From G020351775 sp039588335 (lineage in GTDB: Bacteria; Gemmatimonadota; Gemmatimonadetes; Gemmatimonadales; GWC2-71-9), in NCBI GenBank assembly GCA_039588335.1, contig JBDGZZ010000011.1, positions 1 through 38,869 of the forward strand: DNA of 38,869 nucleotides, given 5' to 3'. The notes below the pieces were generated by a model, which was given only the letters and a program-made list of their open reading frames with translations, ran no database searches and had not been told where the DNA came from. The position numbers and the translations under genes were made by a program. This document shows positions 24,927 to 33,470 of the stretch, one piece after another; position 1 is the stretch's first letter; each line of letters starts with the position of its first letter.

Positions 24927-26149
24927 TAGACCTCCATCACGGCGGCACCCGCCGAGGGCTCGGCCACGAAGAGTGCGTCCTCGATGTCTCCTTCGAAGTC
25001 TCGCTTCGCGTAGAAGTCTCTCTCGAGCGTGGCTATTACGTCGTCTACACGATCTTCCGAGCACAACGCAACCACACTGCCGCCGAATCCAGCACCTGTG
25101 AGTCGCGCTCCGAAGGCTCCGGCGGCAACGGCTATCCTGGTCAACTCGTCCAACTCCGAGCAACTCACTTCAAAATCGTCCCGCAGGCTCCGATGTGAAT
25201 CCGACATCAGCCGGCCGAACTCTTCGGGGTCATCGAATCTCATTGCTGTCGCGGCCGAAGTGACGCGCGAGGCCTCGGTCACTACGTGACGGAATCGCCT
25301 AACAAGCGTATCACTCAGCGCGAGTCTGGCCGCATCGAGCAGTTCCGGCACAGAAAGGCCGGACATGAGTTCGACGTAGGAGGTGATGTCAGGAGTTCCT
25401 AAACTCGCTGCTACGCTGCCCAGCGCTTCCTTGCAGTCGCTCGCCCGCTGGTTGTATGCGCCCATGACAGGTCCGGACTTCTCGGCCCTAATCAGGCTGG
25501 ACGCAACGATGAACCTCCATGTGCGGGGAACTGGCACTTGTGTCATTCGCAGGGGATCGAACTCGATCCGACTCGCCGACCCCGGTTGCGCACCGATGCA
25601 GATGGCCTGGTCCATTCCACCACCTTGGGTTCCAACATATCGTTCAGCCTCTGCCATCATTTGCATCAGTTGGGCCCCCGCTATGCCGACGTCATCCATG
25701 TCCACGATCGTCAACGCAGTGGCCATCAAGACGGCAGACGATGAGCTGAGCCCGGCTGCAATCGGAACGGTAGACGATAGCATTGCATCGAAACCCTGCA
25801 GCAACCCTTCACGCTGCGCCAGGGCCTGTGCCGCCGCCTTGGGGTAATTGCCCCAGTCACCAGTATCAAACGGCGCAACCTCCACAGCAATCTCGAAGCG
25901 CCGGGGCTCGAACTGTGGATCAACGTTTGCGATGCGAATAGTGGCGTCCGACCGCGCGCAACTCAGCAACAACACATCTCGCTGGATCGCCATTGGCAGC
26001 ACGGGTAATCCGTTGTAATCAGTATGATCTCCAATGAGATTCACTCGACCGGGCACTCGTGCCATATGGGTACCTGGTCGGCCATATTCCTCGATGAACA
26101 CGTTCTGCAACACCGCGGTCCGGTCTATCTCCACCGTGGGCTCAGTCAT
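24926..26149 (-). CDS. galK: Galactokinase-like GHMP sugar kinase
   Basis: A kinase of about 407 residues. The galactokinase signature region reads GRVNLIGDHTDYNGLPVLP (residues 34-52), the GHMP ATP loop is PIAAGLSSSSAV, and the C-terminal motif is LTGAGFGGSVVAL. GalK phosphorylates galactose to galactose 1-phosphate. Most galactokinases have Glu where this one has Asp in GDHTDYN, at a sugar-contacting position, so related sugars cannot be excluded. ATG 26149 is preceded by GGAG and overlaps the stop of the upstream gene by eight bases (ATGACTGA), giving coupling. It converges with the symporter and nucleotidyltransferase genes, which could serve the same sugar. Confidence 0.85.
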   Translation of the reverse strand: MTEPTVEIDRTAVLQNVFIEEYGRPGTHMARVPGRVNLIGDHTDYNGLPVLPMAIQRDVLLLSCARSDATIRIANVDPQFEPRRFEIAVEVAPFDTGDWGNYPKAAAQALAQREGLLQGFDAMLSSTVPIAAGLSSSSAVLMATALTIVDMDDVGIAGAQLMQMMAEAERYVGTQGGGMDQAICIGAQPGSASRIEFDPLRMTQVPVPRTWRFIVASSLIRAEKSGPVMGAYNQRASDCKEALGSVAASLGTPDITSYVELMSGLSVPELLDAARLALSDTLVRRFRHVVTEASRVTSAATAMRFDDPEEFGRLMSDSHRSLRDDFEVSCSELDELTRIAVAAGAFGARLTGAGFGGSVVALCSEDRVDDVIATLERDFYAKRDFEGDIEDALFVAEPSAGAAVMEV

Positions 26150-27074
26150 GCTGCTCCAATCCAACGGCCTTTCCGTCCAGACGCCACTCAGGATCGATAT
26201 CGACGCCCAAGTGGGTCAGGGCAGTAACTGCTATGTCCACTATGTTTGCCTGTTCCTCGATGACGCCCGCTCGCGCAGACGGACCGCTGACAAGATAGAA
26301 GATCGTCTGCTCGAGCGTCGATGTACCACCGTGCCCTCCGTCGTCCCGTCGGCCGTGATCTGTACTGACCAGTATCAGCCAATCTTCTTCACTGTATGTG
26401 GGCCTTGTTTCCAATGCACGTAGCAATTGTCCAACCTGATCATCTGCGGTTTCGATCGAAGCCGTGTACTCCGGAGCCAACGAACCATGGTCATGGCCGG
26501 CTATGTCGATGTCACCCAGGTAGACAAAGGCTGCGTCTGGATCCTGATTGGCCAAGTACTCGATTGCCATCGCCAGGGAGCGTGCGTCAGCCTCTGTATA
26601 CCCCAGTTCGTCACCGTCAATATTGAGTTTCGAGTCGATAGCATTACTGATGAGCGGGCCACCGGAACTGGCAGCCCCCAGAGGCGGCCAGTCGACAACC
26701 GCAAACGTGCTGAACTCCGGATTGACCTGTTCCAGCCGTGTCAGGAAATCGGGGTACGTGGCGTAGTCGTTGCCGTCGAAGTTGTTGCCCGTCACGAGAT
26801 GCTTGTCAGACCAGACTCCTGTGAGCATGCTGGACCACCCGGGCCCACTAACCGTTGGCGGTCTAGTTTGCGCTCGAGCGGTGAAGCTCCCGTTCGCAAT
26901 CAAGCTATCCAGGTGGGGAGTGTTTGCCTCCGCCATTACATCAACCCGGACCCCATCCAACCCGATGAGCAACACCTTCTTGGCCCGTGGCATCTCGCCG
27001 CAAGCAGCCAAGAGTAAGCAGCCCGCTATGCCCACTGATCTTCGAGTGGTTCCGCCTGCATGAGCACCGTGCAC
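26142..27074 (-). CDS. Alkaline phosphatase-superfamily phosphodiesterase lipoprotein
   Basis: A 310-residue protein of the type I phosphodiesterase/nucleotide pyrophosphatase group. A hydrophobic signal ends in the lipobox LLAAC (Cys25). The first metal motif is VLLIGLDGVRVDV, the presumed Thr nucleophile is in RPPTVSGPGW, then DIDIAGHDHG and STDHGRRDDGGHGG supply further metal ligands. It should act outside the inner membrane on a phosphodiester or nucleotide substrate. The GTG start at 27074 has GGAGGGACT directly upstream. Its coupling to galactokinase suggests release or processing of a phosphorylated or nucleotide-linked sugar outside the cell, which is inference. Confidence 0.83.
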   Translation of the reverse strand: MHGAHAGGTTRRSVGIAGCLLLAACGEMPRAKKVLLIGLDGVRVDVMAEANTPHLDSLIANGSFTARAQTRPPTVSGPGWSSMLTGVWSDKHLVTGNNFDGNDYATYPDFLTRLEQVNPEFSTFAVVDWPPLGAASSGGPLISNAIDSKLNIDGDELGYTEADARSLAMAIEYLANQDPDAAFVYLGDIDIAGHDHGSLAPEYTASIETADDQVGQLLRALETRPTYSEEDWLILVSTDHGRRDDGGHGGTSTLEQTIFYLVSGPSARAGVIEEQANIVDIAVTALTHLGVDIDPEWRLDGKAVGLEQHD

Positions 27075-27344
27075 AGTCCCTCCGAGTGGCTTTGTAGGAT
27101 TGTGGATTCTGCCTGATAACGGCGCCGATATGATGTGTCAAATACAATCACCCCGCAACCATTGGGGTCTGCTTCCGATAGAACGACACCCCCAGCTTAC
27201 GGGTGGTGTGTCCTGTATCGCAGGCAGTCCTGGTAACGAGTGGAAGCTCTTAACCTCATACTGCTGCAAATGCAGATCGAATGGGCCTGCCGGAGTATTG
27301 CGCCATGGAGGTGTTTGTGCTGGAGGCGGAGTGGCCGCGGAACA
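27075..27344. other. Intergenic region, no gene seen
   Basis: Some 270 bases upstream of the phosphodiesterase gene. It must carry the promoter of the phosphodiesterase-galactokinase pair. I see no ORF with coding character. A stretch near 27277-27296 faintly recalls a T-loop, but no tRNA can be folded around it. Confidence 0.5.
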
Positions 27345-27374
27345 ACTGACCCCGGGCCTTGGCCTGGGGTCAGT
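27345..27374 (-). terminator. Strong hairpin, terminator of the TPR lipoprotein gene
   Basis: ACTGACCCC (27345-27353) pairs perfectly with GGGGTCAGT (27366-27374). Between them GGCC-TT-GGCC can extend the stem. It lies about 26 bases past the TAG of the minus-strand gene and is followed on that strand by TGTT. It may also work in the opposite direction. Confidence 0.75.
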
Positions 27375-27400
27375 CTTATCCCAAACGTTGCGCGACTCGA

Positions 27401-28567
27401 TTACCTACCGTTCAACGATCCCGATGTATCCGGTTTCACCTTGATCGTGTCAGGCTTGGTGGTGGTGGTATCCTGCTTCTCGGTCCCACCTGAATCGGAC
27501 TTCAGCGGCTCGAGCAGCTGCTCCGTGGCCTCTTCCGGCTCCCGGGCATCGGGTGCCTCGCTCTCATCGCGCGGCGGTACCTTAGCCAGTGGCGCCTGCC
27601 AAGTATCTATCTCGGCGGTGAACCTGAGGGCCAGTGATGCAAGGTTGACCGGGAGTACTGCTGGGTCTTCCTTAAGCTCCAGAGCTCGTGCGAGACTGAT
27701 GGACGCCTTTTCATAGCCGTCGTCCACAGCCAGGGCGCTCCGATATGCTTCTTGCGAAGCCGCCACGTGACCGGTGCGCTCCAGCGCGATACCCAGATTG
27801 TTCTGGAACACAGCAACATCTTTCCGTAGTTCCGTGGCACGCGCCAAAGGCAACAGGGCTTCCTCGAACTTCTCCTGCCTGATCAAAACGAGCGCCAAGT
27901 TATTCATGGACCATGAATCACGTTCGTTGACAGTGATTGCCTCACGGAACGAGTCGATCGCATCCTGGTCTCGGCCGAGCTCGTAATAGGCAATCCCTCT
28001 CAGGCGGTAACCGTCGTCAGATACTGGATCGATGTCGAGTGCTACCTCGAGGTGAGCCAAGACCTCATCGGGCCGCCCATCGTCCAGCAGGACGCGGCTC
28101 AGATTCAGCATGCTCTTCACATGGTTGGGATCCAGCGATAACGCATTTTCAAACGACGCTTCGGCCTGCTCCAGGTCCGCGGCCATCCGTGCAGACAACC
28201 CGAGCATGTAGTGGCCCCAACCGTCGTCCGGATTGCGTTCGCTGTAGACCGCAAAGAGATCGACCGCGTCTTTGTAGCGACGATCGCGATACGCAGCCTC
28301 GGCGTATTCGAACGAGACGGTTTCGGGGATTGCGGGCTCGGGCTCAACTTCTGCCACGGGTTGGGCAACCGGAACCGTGGGCGCCACCCATGATTCCCTT
28401 TCTGTGGTTGACGCCGGACTCTTTCTGACGGTCTCCTGCTCCTCGCGGTCGCCGATCGGTGCATCGCACCCGATCACTCCGAATAAGACCAGGCCTAGCA
28501 GTGCGGCGACTGCCGCCTGTCCAGTCCGCACGTGAATCCTGGACTCCGGGTTGAATGTGAAAGCCAT
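27401..28567 (-). CDS. TPR-repeat lipoprotein under a putative sigma54 promoter
   Basis: A protein of 388 residues from ATG 28567, which has AGGGAGG upstream; an in-frame extension to 28693 would run over the promoter and is rejected. A hydrophobic helix ends at VIGC (Cys34), so it is a likely lipoprotein. A Pro/Glu-rich linker leads to five to six tetratricopeptide units (about residues 85-310), for example SERNPDDGWGHYMLGLSAR and NERDSWSMNNLALVLIR. The tail is charged, rich in Lys, Asp, Thr and Pro and probably disordered. TPR lipoproteins usually scaffold envelope complexes. Its promoter carries a -24/-12 element and two palindromes beside the gene of an NtrC-type activator, so it is the probable target of that system. 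Confidence 0.88.
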   Translation of the reverse strand: MAFTFNPESRIHVRTGQAAVAALLGLVLFGVIGCDAPIGDREEQETVRKSPASTTERESWVAPTVPVAQPVAEVEPEPAIPETVSFEYAEAAYRDRRYKDAVDLFAVYSERNPDDGWGHYMLGLSARMAADLEQAEASFENALSLDPNHVKSMLNLSRVLLDDGRPDEVLAHLEVALDIDPVSDDGYRLRGIAYYELGRDQDAIDSFREAITVNERDSWSMNNLALVLIRQEKFEEALLPLARATELRKDVAVFQNNLGIALERTGHVAASQEAYRSALAVDDGYEKASISLARALELKEDPAVLPVNLASLALRFTAEIDTWQAPLAKVPPRDESEAPDAREPEEATEQLLEPLKSDSGGTEKQDTTTTKPDTIKVKPDTSGSLNGR

Positions 28568-28635
28568 GGTGGTCCTCCCTTCGGCTGTGCGCCCATAGGG
28601 CGCCGGTGACTGGTCTATGGTCACCAGCACTAAAG

Positions 28636-28650
28636 GCAAGGCCACTGCCA
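28636..28650 (-). promoter_or_regulatory. Sigma54 (-24/-12) promoter of the TPR lipoprotein gene
   Basis: The minus strand reads TGGCAG-TGGCC-TTGC, matching the sigma54 pattern TGGCAC-N5-TTGC with the exact spacing between GG and GC. It lies 69 bases before the ATG at 28567 and 96 bases downstream of the nearest of two paired palindromes. The neighbour gene encodes an activator with the GAFTGA sigma54 contact loop. Confidence 0.8.
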
Positions 28651-28745
28651 CAAACTTGGCCTCTGGGACTTGAATCCTAACTGTTTGAAACAAAAGGTTT
28701 TACAGAACCACACTGGTAGGTCGATACGGTGAACGCAGGCGATTT

Positions 28746-28761
28746 GTGTCCAATTGGACAC
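28746..28761. promoter_or_regulatory. Palindromic enhancer site 1
   Basis: A perfect 16-base palindrome, GTGTCCAATTGGACAC. It sits about 96 bases upstream of the -24 element, within the usual range for NtrC-type upstream activating sites, and shares both six-base arms with a second site 33 bases away. Confidence 0.78.
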
Positions 28762-28778
28762 GGTTTGCAGGATCGTAT

Positions 28779-28794
28779 GTGTCCGAATGGACAC
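28779..28794. promoter_or_regulatory. Palindromic enhancer site 2
   Basis: GTGTCCGAATGGACAC has the same arms GTGTCC and GGACAC as site 1, with only the four central bases differing. Centre-to-centre distance is 33 bases, about three helical turns, placing both sites on one face of the DNA. It ends six bases before the stop codon of the activator gene. Confidence 0.78.
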
Positions 28795-28799
28795 TTCGT

Positions 28800-30188
28800 C
28801 TACTTGCCTGTTGGTCTCTCGATTCCGTGCCTTCTCATGATCTTCAGCAGACTGGCATGATCGGCGAGTCCGAGTCCTCTCGCAGTCTTGGTTATGTGCC
28901 AGTCGTTCTTCTCCAGTGCGGCCACCACGATCTGGCGCTCTGCTTCCGACTTGAGTTCCTGGAAGGCCCTCGATTGTCGGGCGACAACCCGGATACCGGT
29001 TTGCTGAATTTCAGGCGGAACGTGATCGAGGGTGATCGAGTCTCCACTGGCCGCTATGATCATCCGTTCCACGATGTTCCTAAGTTCCCTCACATTGTTA
29101 CGCCTCCAATCGTATGACATGAGGGCCTCGAGCGCATTTGCTTCGAGTTTCTTCTTGCGTAGACCGTATTGCTCGCAAATCGAACTCAAGAAATGGTCGA
29201 TCAGCTCAGCAATGTCGGAGAGCCTCTCTCTGAGCGGCGGCAAGCTGATATTGTGCACGTTGATCCGAAAGAAAAGGTCCTCTCGAAACCGCCCGGCAGC
29301 CACCTCAGCATCTAGGTCACGATTTGTGGCGGCGACGAATCGTGCCTTTACGGCGATCGGCCGAGTCCCACCGACCCGCGTCACCTCCCGCTGCTCCAGT
29401 ACACGAAGCAACTTCGCCTGGACCTGGGGCGAGAGTTCGCCCACTTCATCGAGAAACAACGTCCCACCGGATGCGGCTTCAAACGCACCTTTGCGCGTGC
29501 TGCTCGCCCCGGTGAAAGCACCTCGTTCATGGCCGAAGAGTTCGCTCTCTACCAAGCTCTCGGGCAGGGCTGCGCAGTTGAGGGCAACGAATGGCACCTC
29601 AGTCGACTTCCGCTTGGCGGCGGCACCAGCCCTGCCTAGCCGATGCAGTTCTCGCGCTACCAGCTCCTTTCCGGTACCGCTTTCGCCCACGATCAGTACC
29701 GGACTTGGGATGGATGCAACTCGCTCAATCGCCGATCTCAGTTGCCGCATTGGTTCGCTGTTGCCGATGAGAGGCGAATCGCAGCCGGTCTGTTTCCGAA
29801 GGTACTTGACCTCTGTGACCAACCTCCTGTGCTCCAGCGAGTTCTCGATCTCCTGGACCACGCGCTCCATCGACTCCTCTTTGTCGACGAAACCATACGC
29901 CCCCAGACGCACGGCCTGTACACAGCGATCGTAGTTGCCGGTGCCGGTATATACGATGACGGGCGTCTCATCTCCCCGCTCCTTCAGCGCCCTCAGCACG
30001 TCGAAGCCATCTAGTCCGGGCATCTCGAGATCGAGTATGACGCAATCCACCGGTTCCTGTTCCAACATCTGCAGGCCGCGGTTTCCATTTGTGGCTACCA
30101 GAGTGTCGTGACCACCAATCCGCTTGAGGTCGTAGGCGTATTGCTGCGCCATCGCCGGTACGTCGTCAATCACCAGCACTAAAGACAT
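28800..30188 (-). CDS. NtrC-family sigma54-dependent response regulator
   Basis: A 462-residue three-domain activator. The receiver spans about 1-120 with phosphoacceptor Asp53 (ILDLEMPGLDG) and Lys103. The AAA+ domain (about 138-375) has Walker A GESGTGKE (168-175), the sigma54 loop GAFTGA (223-228) and Walker B GGTLFLDEVGEL (241-252). A Fis-type helix-turn-helix closes the protein (about 415-455, HITKTARGLGLADHASLLKIM). It should bind enhancer DNA as a dimer and use ATP to open sigma54 promoters. It follows the kinase gene by 28 bases and is its obvious partner. Two palindromes and a sigma54 promoter lie immediately downstream, before the TPR gene, so that gene is the likely direct target. 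Confidence 0.95.
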   Translation of the reverse strand: MSLVLVIDDVPAMAQQYAYDLKRIGGHDTLVATNGNRGLQMLEQEPVDCVILDLEMPGLDGFDVLRALKERGDETPVIVYTGTGNYDRCVQAVRLGAYGFVDKEESMERVVQEIENSLEHRRLVTEVKYLRKQTGCDSPLIGNSEPMRQLRSAIERVASIPSPVLIVGESGTGKELVARELHRLGRAGAAAKRKSTEVPFVALNCAALPESLVESELFGHERGAFTGASSTRKGAFEAASGGTLFLDEVGELSPQVQAKLLRVLEQREVTRVGGTRPIAVKARFVAATNRDLDAEVAAGRFREDLFFRINVHNISLPPLRERLSDIAELIDHFLSSICEQYGLRKKKLEANALEALMSYDWRRNNVRELRNIVERMIIAASGDSITLDHVPPEIQQTGIRVVARQSRAFQELKSEAERQIVVAALEKNDWHITKTARGLGLADHASLLKIMRRHGIERPTGK

Positions 30189-30216
30189 GTCAGCCCACTC
30201 GCAGCCACTCTGCCCC

Positions 30217-31971
30217 TCATGCTTGCGGTTCTCCCCCTGCTCCCATGTGTAGCTCCACGGTGAATTTCGTCCCCACTCCCGGCTCGCTTTCCACCCGCAG
30301 TGTTCCTCCCATGTCTAACACCAGCCGGCGGACTATCGAAAGTCCTAGTCCGGTGCCATCGGACTTGGTGGTGTAGAAATCCTCAAAGACTCTTTCGAGT
30401 TGCTCCGCCGTCATCCCGGGGCCTGTATCCTCAATGCATATTTGCACCATGTTTTCACACAGCGACGTCGAGATGGTAACGGTGCCGGTTTCCGATCCAA
30501 TCGCATCGACTGCGTTTCCCGTCAAGTTCTCGATAATGCGCCGCAGTGCCACGGGATCACCCATGACAGGCGGCACCCTTTCCCCAAGCTCCATCTTCAA
30601 ATCGGTCCGGCCGGCCAGCCTCAAGTTCTGTCCCAGCACCCGTATCATGTCGTTCACGTCACACGGCCGACGCTCGGTTTGCGGATAGAGCCGTGCATAG
30701 TTGGCTGCCAGGTTCTCCAGGTGGGCCACACTCGTATTCAGCGTACCCTGTCTTTCGATTAGAACCGAGGGAAGCTGCCCTGGATTATCATCCGCCACCT
30801 CCCGCAAGTGACGCAGTACGTTCCTGATTGGGATCAGTCCGTTCTTGATGTCGTGGTTCACCTGCCGCGCCATCTCACCGATGGCGGCGCGCCGTTCAAC
30901 CTCTTTCAATCTCGCAGCACTCTTTCGCAGACGTCGTGTCATTGTGCCCAAAAGCACGGAAAGTGCACCGACTTCATCCGTGCGATCGCTGTCAAAGCCC
31001 ACATCCAGACGATCCAGATCAATTTCCGAAGTTTTACGAGCCAGATCAGAGAGCGGACGGCTCAGGTGAGATGAGAGCCACGTGGCAACCGTCAGTGCAG
31101 CGATCGCCGTCACGACAACCGCCGCGGTAAACCACAGGTCGATACTGCGACGCAATTCGTGCAACTGTGTCAGGGGGTGGGTCACGACAATCGACGCTGA
31201 GTATATCCGTCGCCCCTCGCGCAGGGCAACATACGGCACTTCGACCTCAGTGACTATGAAATCGGGGAGGAGTTCCTCCAAATCAGGCCCATCTTCTTCA
31301 CCTCCGTCCCCTATCACTACGCTCATCCTGGTCTCCAACTCTCGATCCGACGACGACACGCCACCCGGATACACCAGCGAGACGGCGAGCGCTGCATCCC
31401 CTGCAAGTCGATCGAGAAAGCCATGTTCCGCAGAAGTGCCACCCACCAAGTGAAACCACCGTGCACCCAGCATGAACGAGTCCACCTTGACGAGCGCCAA
31501 GAAGGGTGTCTGTGCAGTTCTCGCATTCACCAACGCCGTCCCTTCGGACACCGCAGCCAACGCCGGCGGAAGCTCCGGCTCGAGCCGATCGTACTCATTT
31601 CGAAAGTGGCCGGAGCTCAAGATCCTGCCGCTGTCGTCCTGGATCTGTAGCATCTGCAGACCACTGAGATTCATGGACCCCGTTGCGTAGTCGAGCAGAT
31701 ACGACCTCTCTGATGCAGCTCCCTGCACTGCGGCCGTCCGGATCCTGTTGTCCTCTGTGATTGCCTGCGCGAGTGCCTCCAACCGATCGCCTATGTTCCG
31801 ACTCTCCTCGGCAAGGTCCATCTGGATGAACGAAGCCAATGCTGACACCCGATTGCCGAACTGCTCGTTCAAACGGCTCGTCATGTTGTGTCTGATACCG
31901 AGGCCCACGACCACCAGTGGGATGACCACCAACGCAGCGAAGCTCCACATCAGTCGAGTACGGAGGCTCAT
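30217..31971 (-). CDS. HAMP-domain membrane sensor histidine kinase
   Basis: A 584-residue kinase from ATG 31971; the longer frame back to 32166 runs inside the preceding gene. Helix 1 is near residues 8-25 and helix 2 near 278-298, leaving a periplasmic region of about 250 residues. A HAMP domain follows (about 299-350), then DHp with EMARQVNHDIKNGL (His373) and the ATPase domain (NAVDAI at 486-491, DTGPGM 515-520, GTGLGLSIV 539-547). The ATG overlaps the stop of the upstream solute-binding gene by four bases (ATGA), giving translational coupling. With the NtrC-type gene after it, this is a complete two-component pair whose input may be the upstream lipoprotein. Confidence 0.92.
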   Translation of the reverse strand: MSLRTRLMWSFAALVVIPLVVVGLGIRHNMTSRLNEQFGNRVSALASFIQMDLAEESRNIGDRLEALAQAITEDNRIRTAAVQGAASERSYLLDYATGSMNLSGLQMLQIQDDSGRILSSGHFRNEYDRLEPELPPALAAVSEGTALVNARTAQTPFLALVKVDSFMLGARWFHLVGGTSAEHGFLDRLAGDAALAVSLVYPGGVSSSDRELETRMSVVIGDGGEEDGPDLEELLPDFIVTEVEVPYVALREGRRIYSASIVVTHPLTQLHELRRSIDLWFTAAVVVTAIAALTVATWLSSHLSRPLSDLARKTSEIDLDRLDVGFDSDRTDEVGALSVLLGTMTRRLRKSAARLKEVERRAAIGEMARQVNHDIKNGLIPIRNVLRHLREVADDNPGQLPSVLIERQGTLNTSVAHLENLAANYARLYPQTERRPCDVNDMIRVLGQNLRLAGRTDLKMELGERVPPVMGDPVALRRIIENLTGNAVDAIGSETGTVTISTSLCENMVQICIEDTGPGMTAEQLERVFEDFYTTKSDGTGLGLSIVRRLVLDMGGTLRVESEPGVGTKFTVELHMGAGGEPQA

Positions 31972-33446
31972 CGTCCGAACAAGGTTACGGTTCCGTCCCA
32001 GTCCAACCTCAGCCCCACCCTGTCGCGTCGCACAATGGCATGCGCCCGCGTATCGACCAGGGGAACGAGTTGTTCTGCAAGATGGACTTGTGACCGTGAA
32101 CCCATCGACGGATCCGATTGTGCCAGCCACGGAGCCGCCGCAATCCATGCCTGGGCAGCGCGGCATGGATCTGTCTCAAACCTCTTGAGCCCCACGATGT
32201 AAAGCAGATCCTCACCCAACCGCAACGACGTCGCGAATTGCTCCGCAGACAAAGCGGTCGCCGCTAGGCGCTCCTGTTCAACCACCCTTAGCACCAGGTC
32301 CAGCGACACTCCCATCTGAGATAGGAGTTGAGAGTTGTCTTGCAAAGTCGCCAAGGCAACCAATCGTTCCGCGATGTCGCGCGACACACGATCGTCCCGT
32401 CGATACACGATACGCTCAACCTGAGGCGGTCTGTCTGCCTGAGCGCGCCCGGTCTCTGGGACCTGCTGCCGCACTGCACAACCATTTAGCGCCTGCCACC
32501 AATATGGAGGTTGGGAACTCCTAGCCTCCGCGCGGACTACATCACGGGCAAGCTCCTCACGCAGCTCTTCGGGGAGGCCGGTTTTCGCGCCATCAGGATC
32601 CAGAAGGTTCCCGGACGGAGACATAGCCACATGGCTCCGAACCCAAGGTAACGGAACCGCATCGAAATCGGACTGGCCCGTCGCGTAGTCGATTGCTCTG
32701 GGATCGCTGGTCAGGAGCACGTCAGTTCCACGATCGATCACGTCACGTGCATCCATTCCGGGTGCTACTCGAAACTCGATTACGGGATCACTCCGCATCG
32801 ACGTTGGAGCTACCAGGACTCCACCCTGCGTGTCTGGCTCGACAACACGATACGGCCCCGCACCTTGCACATACGATTCTTCAGACGGCTTTACGATCGC
32901 CAAACGTTGATTCGCGAAAACACCCGGGACTGGCGGCAACGGATCGGCCAACACAACCGATAACTCCGTCTCGGATACGACTACTACCGAGTCGGGTAGT
33001 ATCCCCAACTGCTCCAAGTGACCGTGCGCTCGCCAGCTCAGGACCACGTCGGTCGCCGTTACCGGGCTGCCATCCCAGAAAGTCGCGTTGCTCGCCAGCA
33101 CGAACCCCAGCCGCCGTCCCCCCTCGGAGGTGCTCCACGACTCGGCAAGTCCCTTTACCGGCCGGCCATGACAGTCCAGTCGCAGGAGGGTTTCGTATAT
33201 GTGTCGATAGACCAGGCGTTCACTCTCATTGTGCGGAACCGGGGCGCCAGCAAAGTCAATTCGTTCCATCACGGTAACCGTGACAGTATCATTCCCCTGC
33301 AGTGTCGGCGGACCAGCCACAACGCACTCGGGCGCCGGAAGGTCTGGTGAGAGTTCCTGCTGGGTTCTTGACCCACACGCCCCAAGCAGCCAACCTGCTG
33401 CCAGTACAGTGGCGAGGATCAAGAACCGATGCGTAGAGTTGAGCAT
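31968..33446 (-). CDS. SBP_bac_5-like solute-binding lipoprotein, no transporter nearby
   Basis: A 492-residue lipoprotein with signal ending LLGAC (Cys24). The body resembles extracellular solute-binding family 5 (DppA/OppA/MppA type): ESERLVYRHIYETLLRLD, GRPVKGLAESW, FWDGSPVTATDVVLSWRAH. The C-terminal part (about 340-490) is less typical. Family members bind oligopeptides, including murein peptides, or nickel. No ABC permease or ATPase genes are present; instead the gene is translationally coupled to the histidine kinase. It could therefore be a ligand sensor rather than a transport protein. It follows the serine hydrolase gene by 24 bases, so all four genes may share one transcript. Confidence 0.8.
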   Translation of the reverse strand: MLNSTHRFLILATVLAAGWLLGACGSRTQQELSPDLPAPECVVAGPPTLQGNDTVTVTVMERIDFAGAPVPHNESERLVYRHIYETLLRLDCHGRPVKGLAESWSTSEGGRRLGFVLASNATFWDGSPVTATDVVLSWRAHGHLEQLGILPDSVVVVSETELSVVLADPLPPVPGVFANQRLAIVKPSEESYVQGAGPYRVVEPDTQGGVLVAPTSMRSDPVIEFRVAPGMDARDVIDRGTDVLLTSDPRAIDYATGQSDFDAVPLPWVRSHVAMSPSGNLLDPDGAKTGLPEELREELARDVVRAEARSSQPPYWWQALNGCAVRQQVPETGRAQADRPPQVERIVYRRDDRVSRDIAERLVALATLQDNSQLLSQMGVSLDLVLRVVEQERLAATALSAEQFATSLRLGEDLLYIVGLKRFETDPCRAAQAWIAAAPWLAQSDPSMGSRSQVHLAEQLVPLVDTRAHAIVRRDRVGLRLDWDGTVTLFGR

Positions 33447-33470
33447 GTGCTCGCGGATGCGCTTTCCTCT

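Noticed and set aside
27250..27330. tRNA-like stretch with a possible T-loop near 27277
   Set aside because: No acceptor or anticodon stem can be formed around it.
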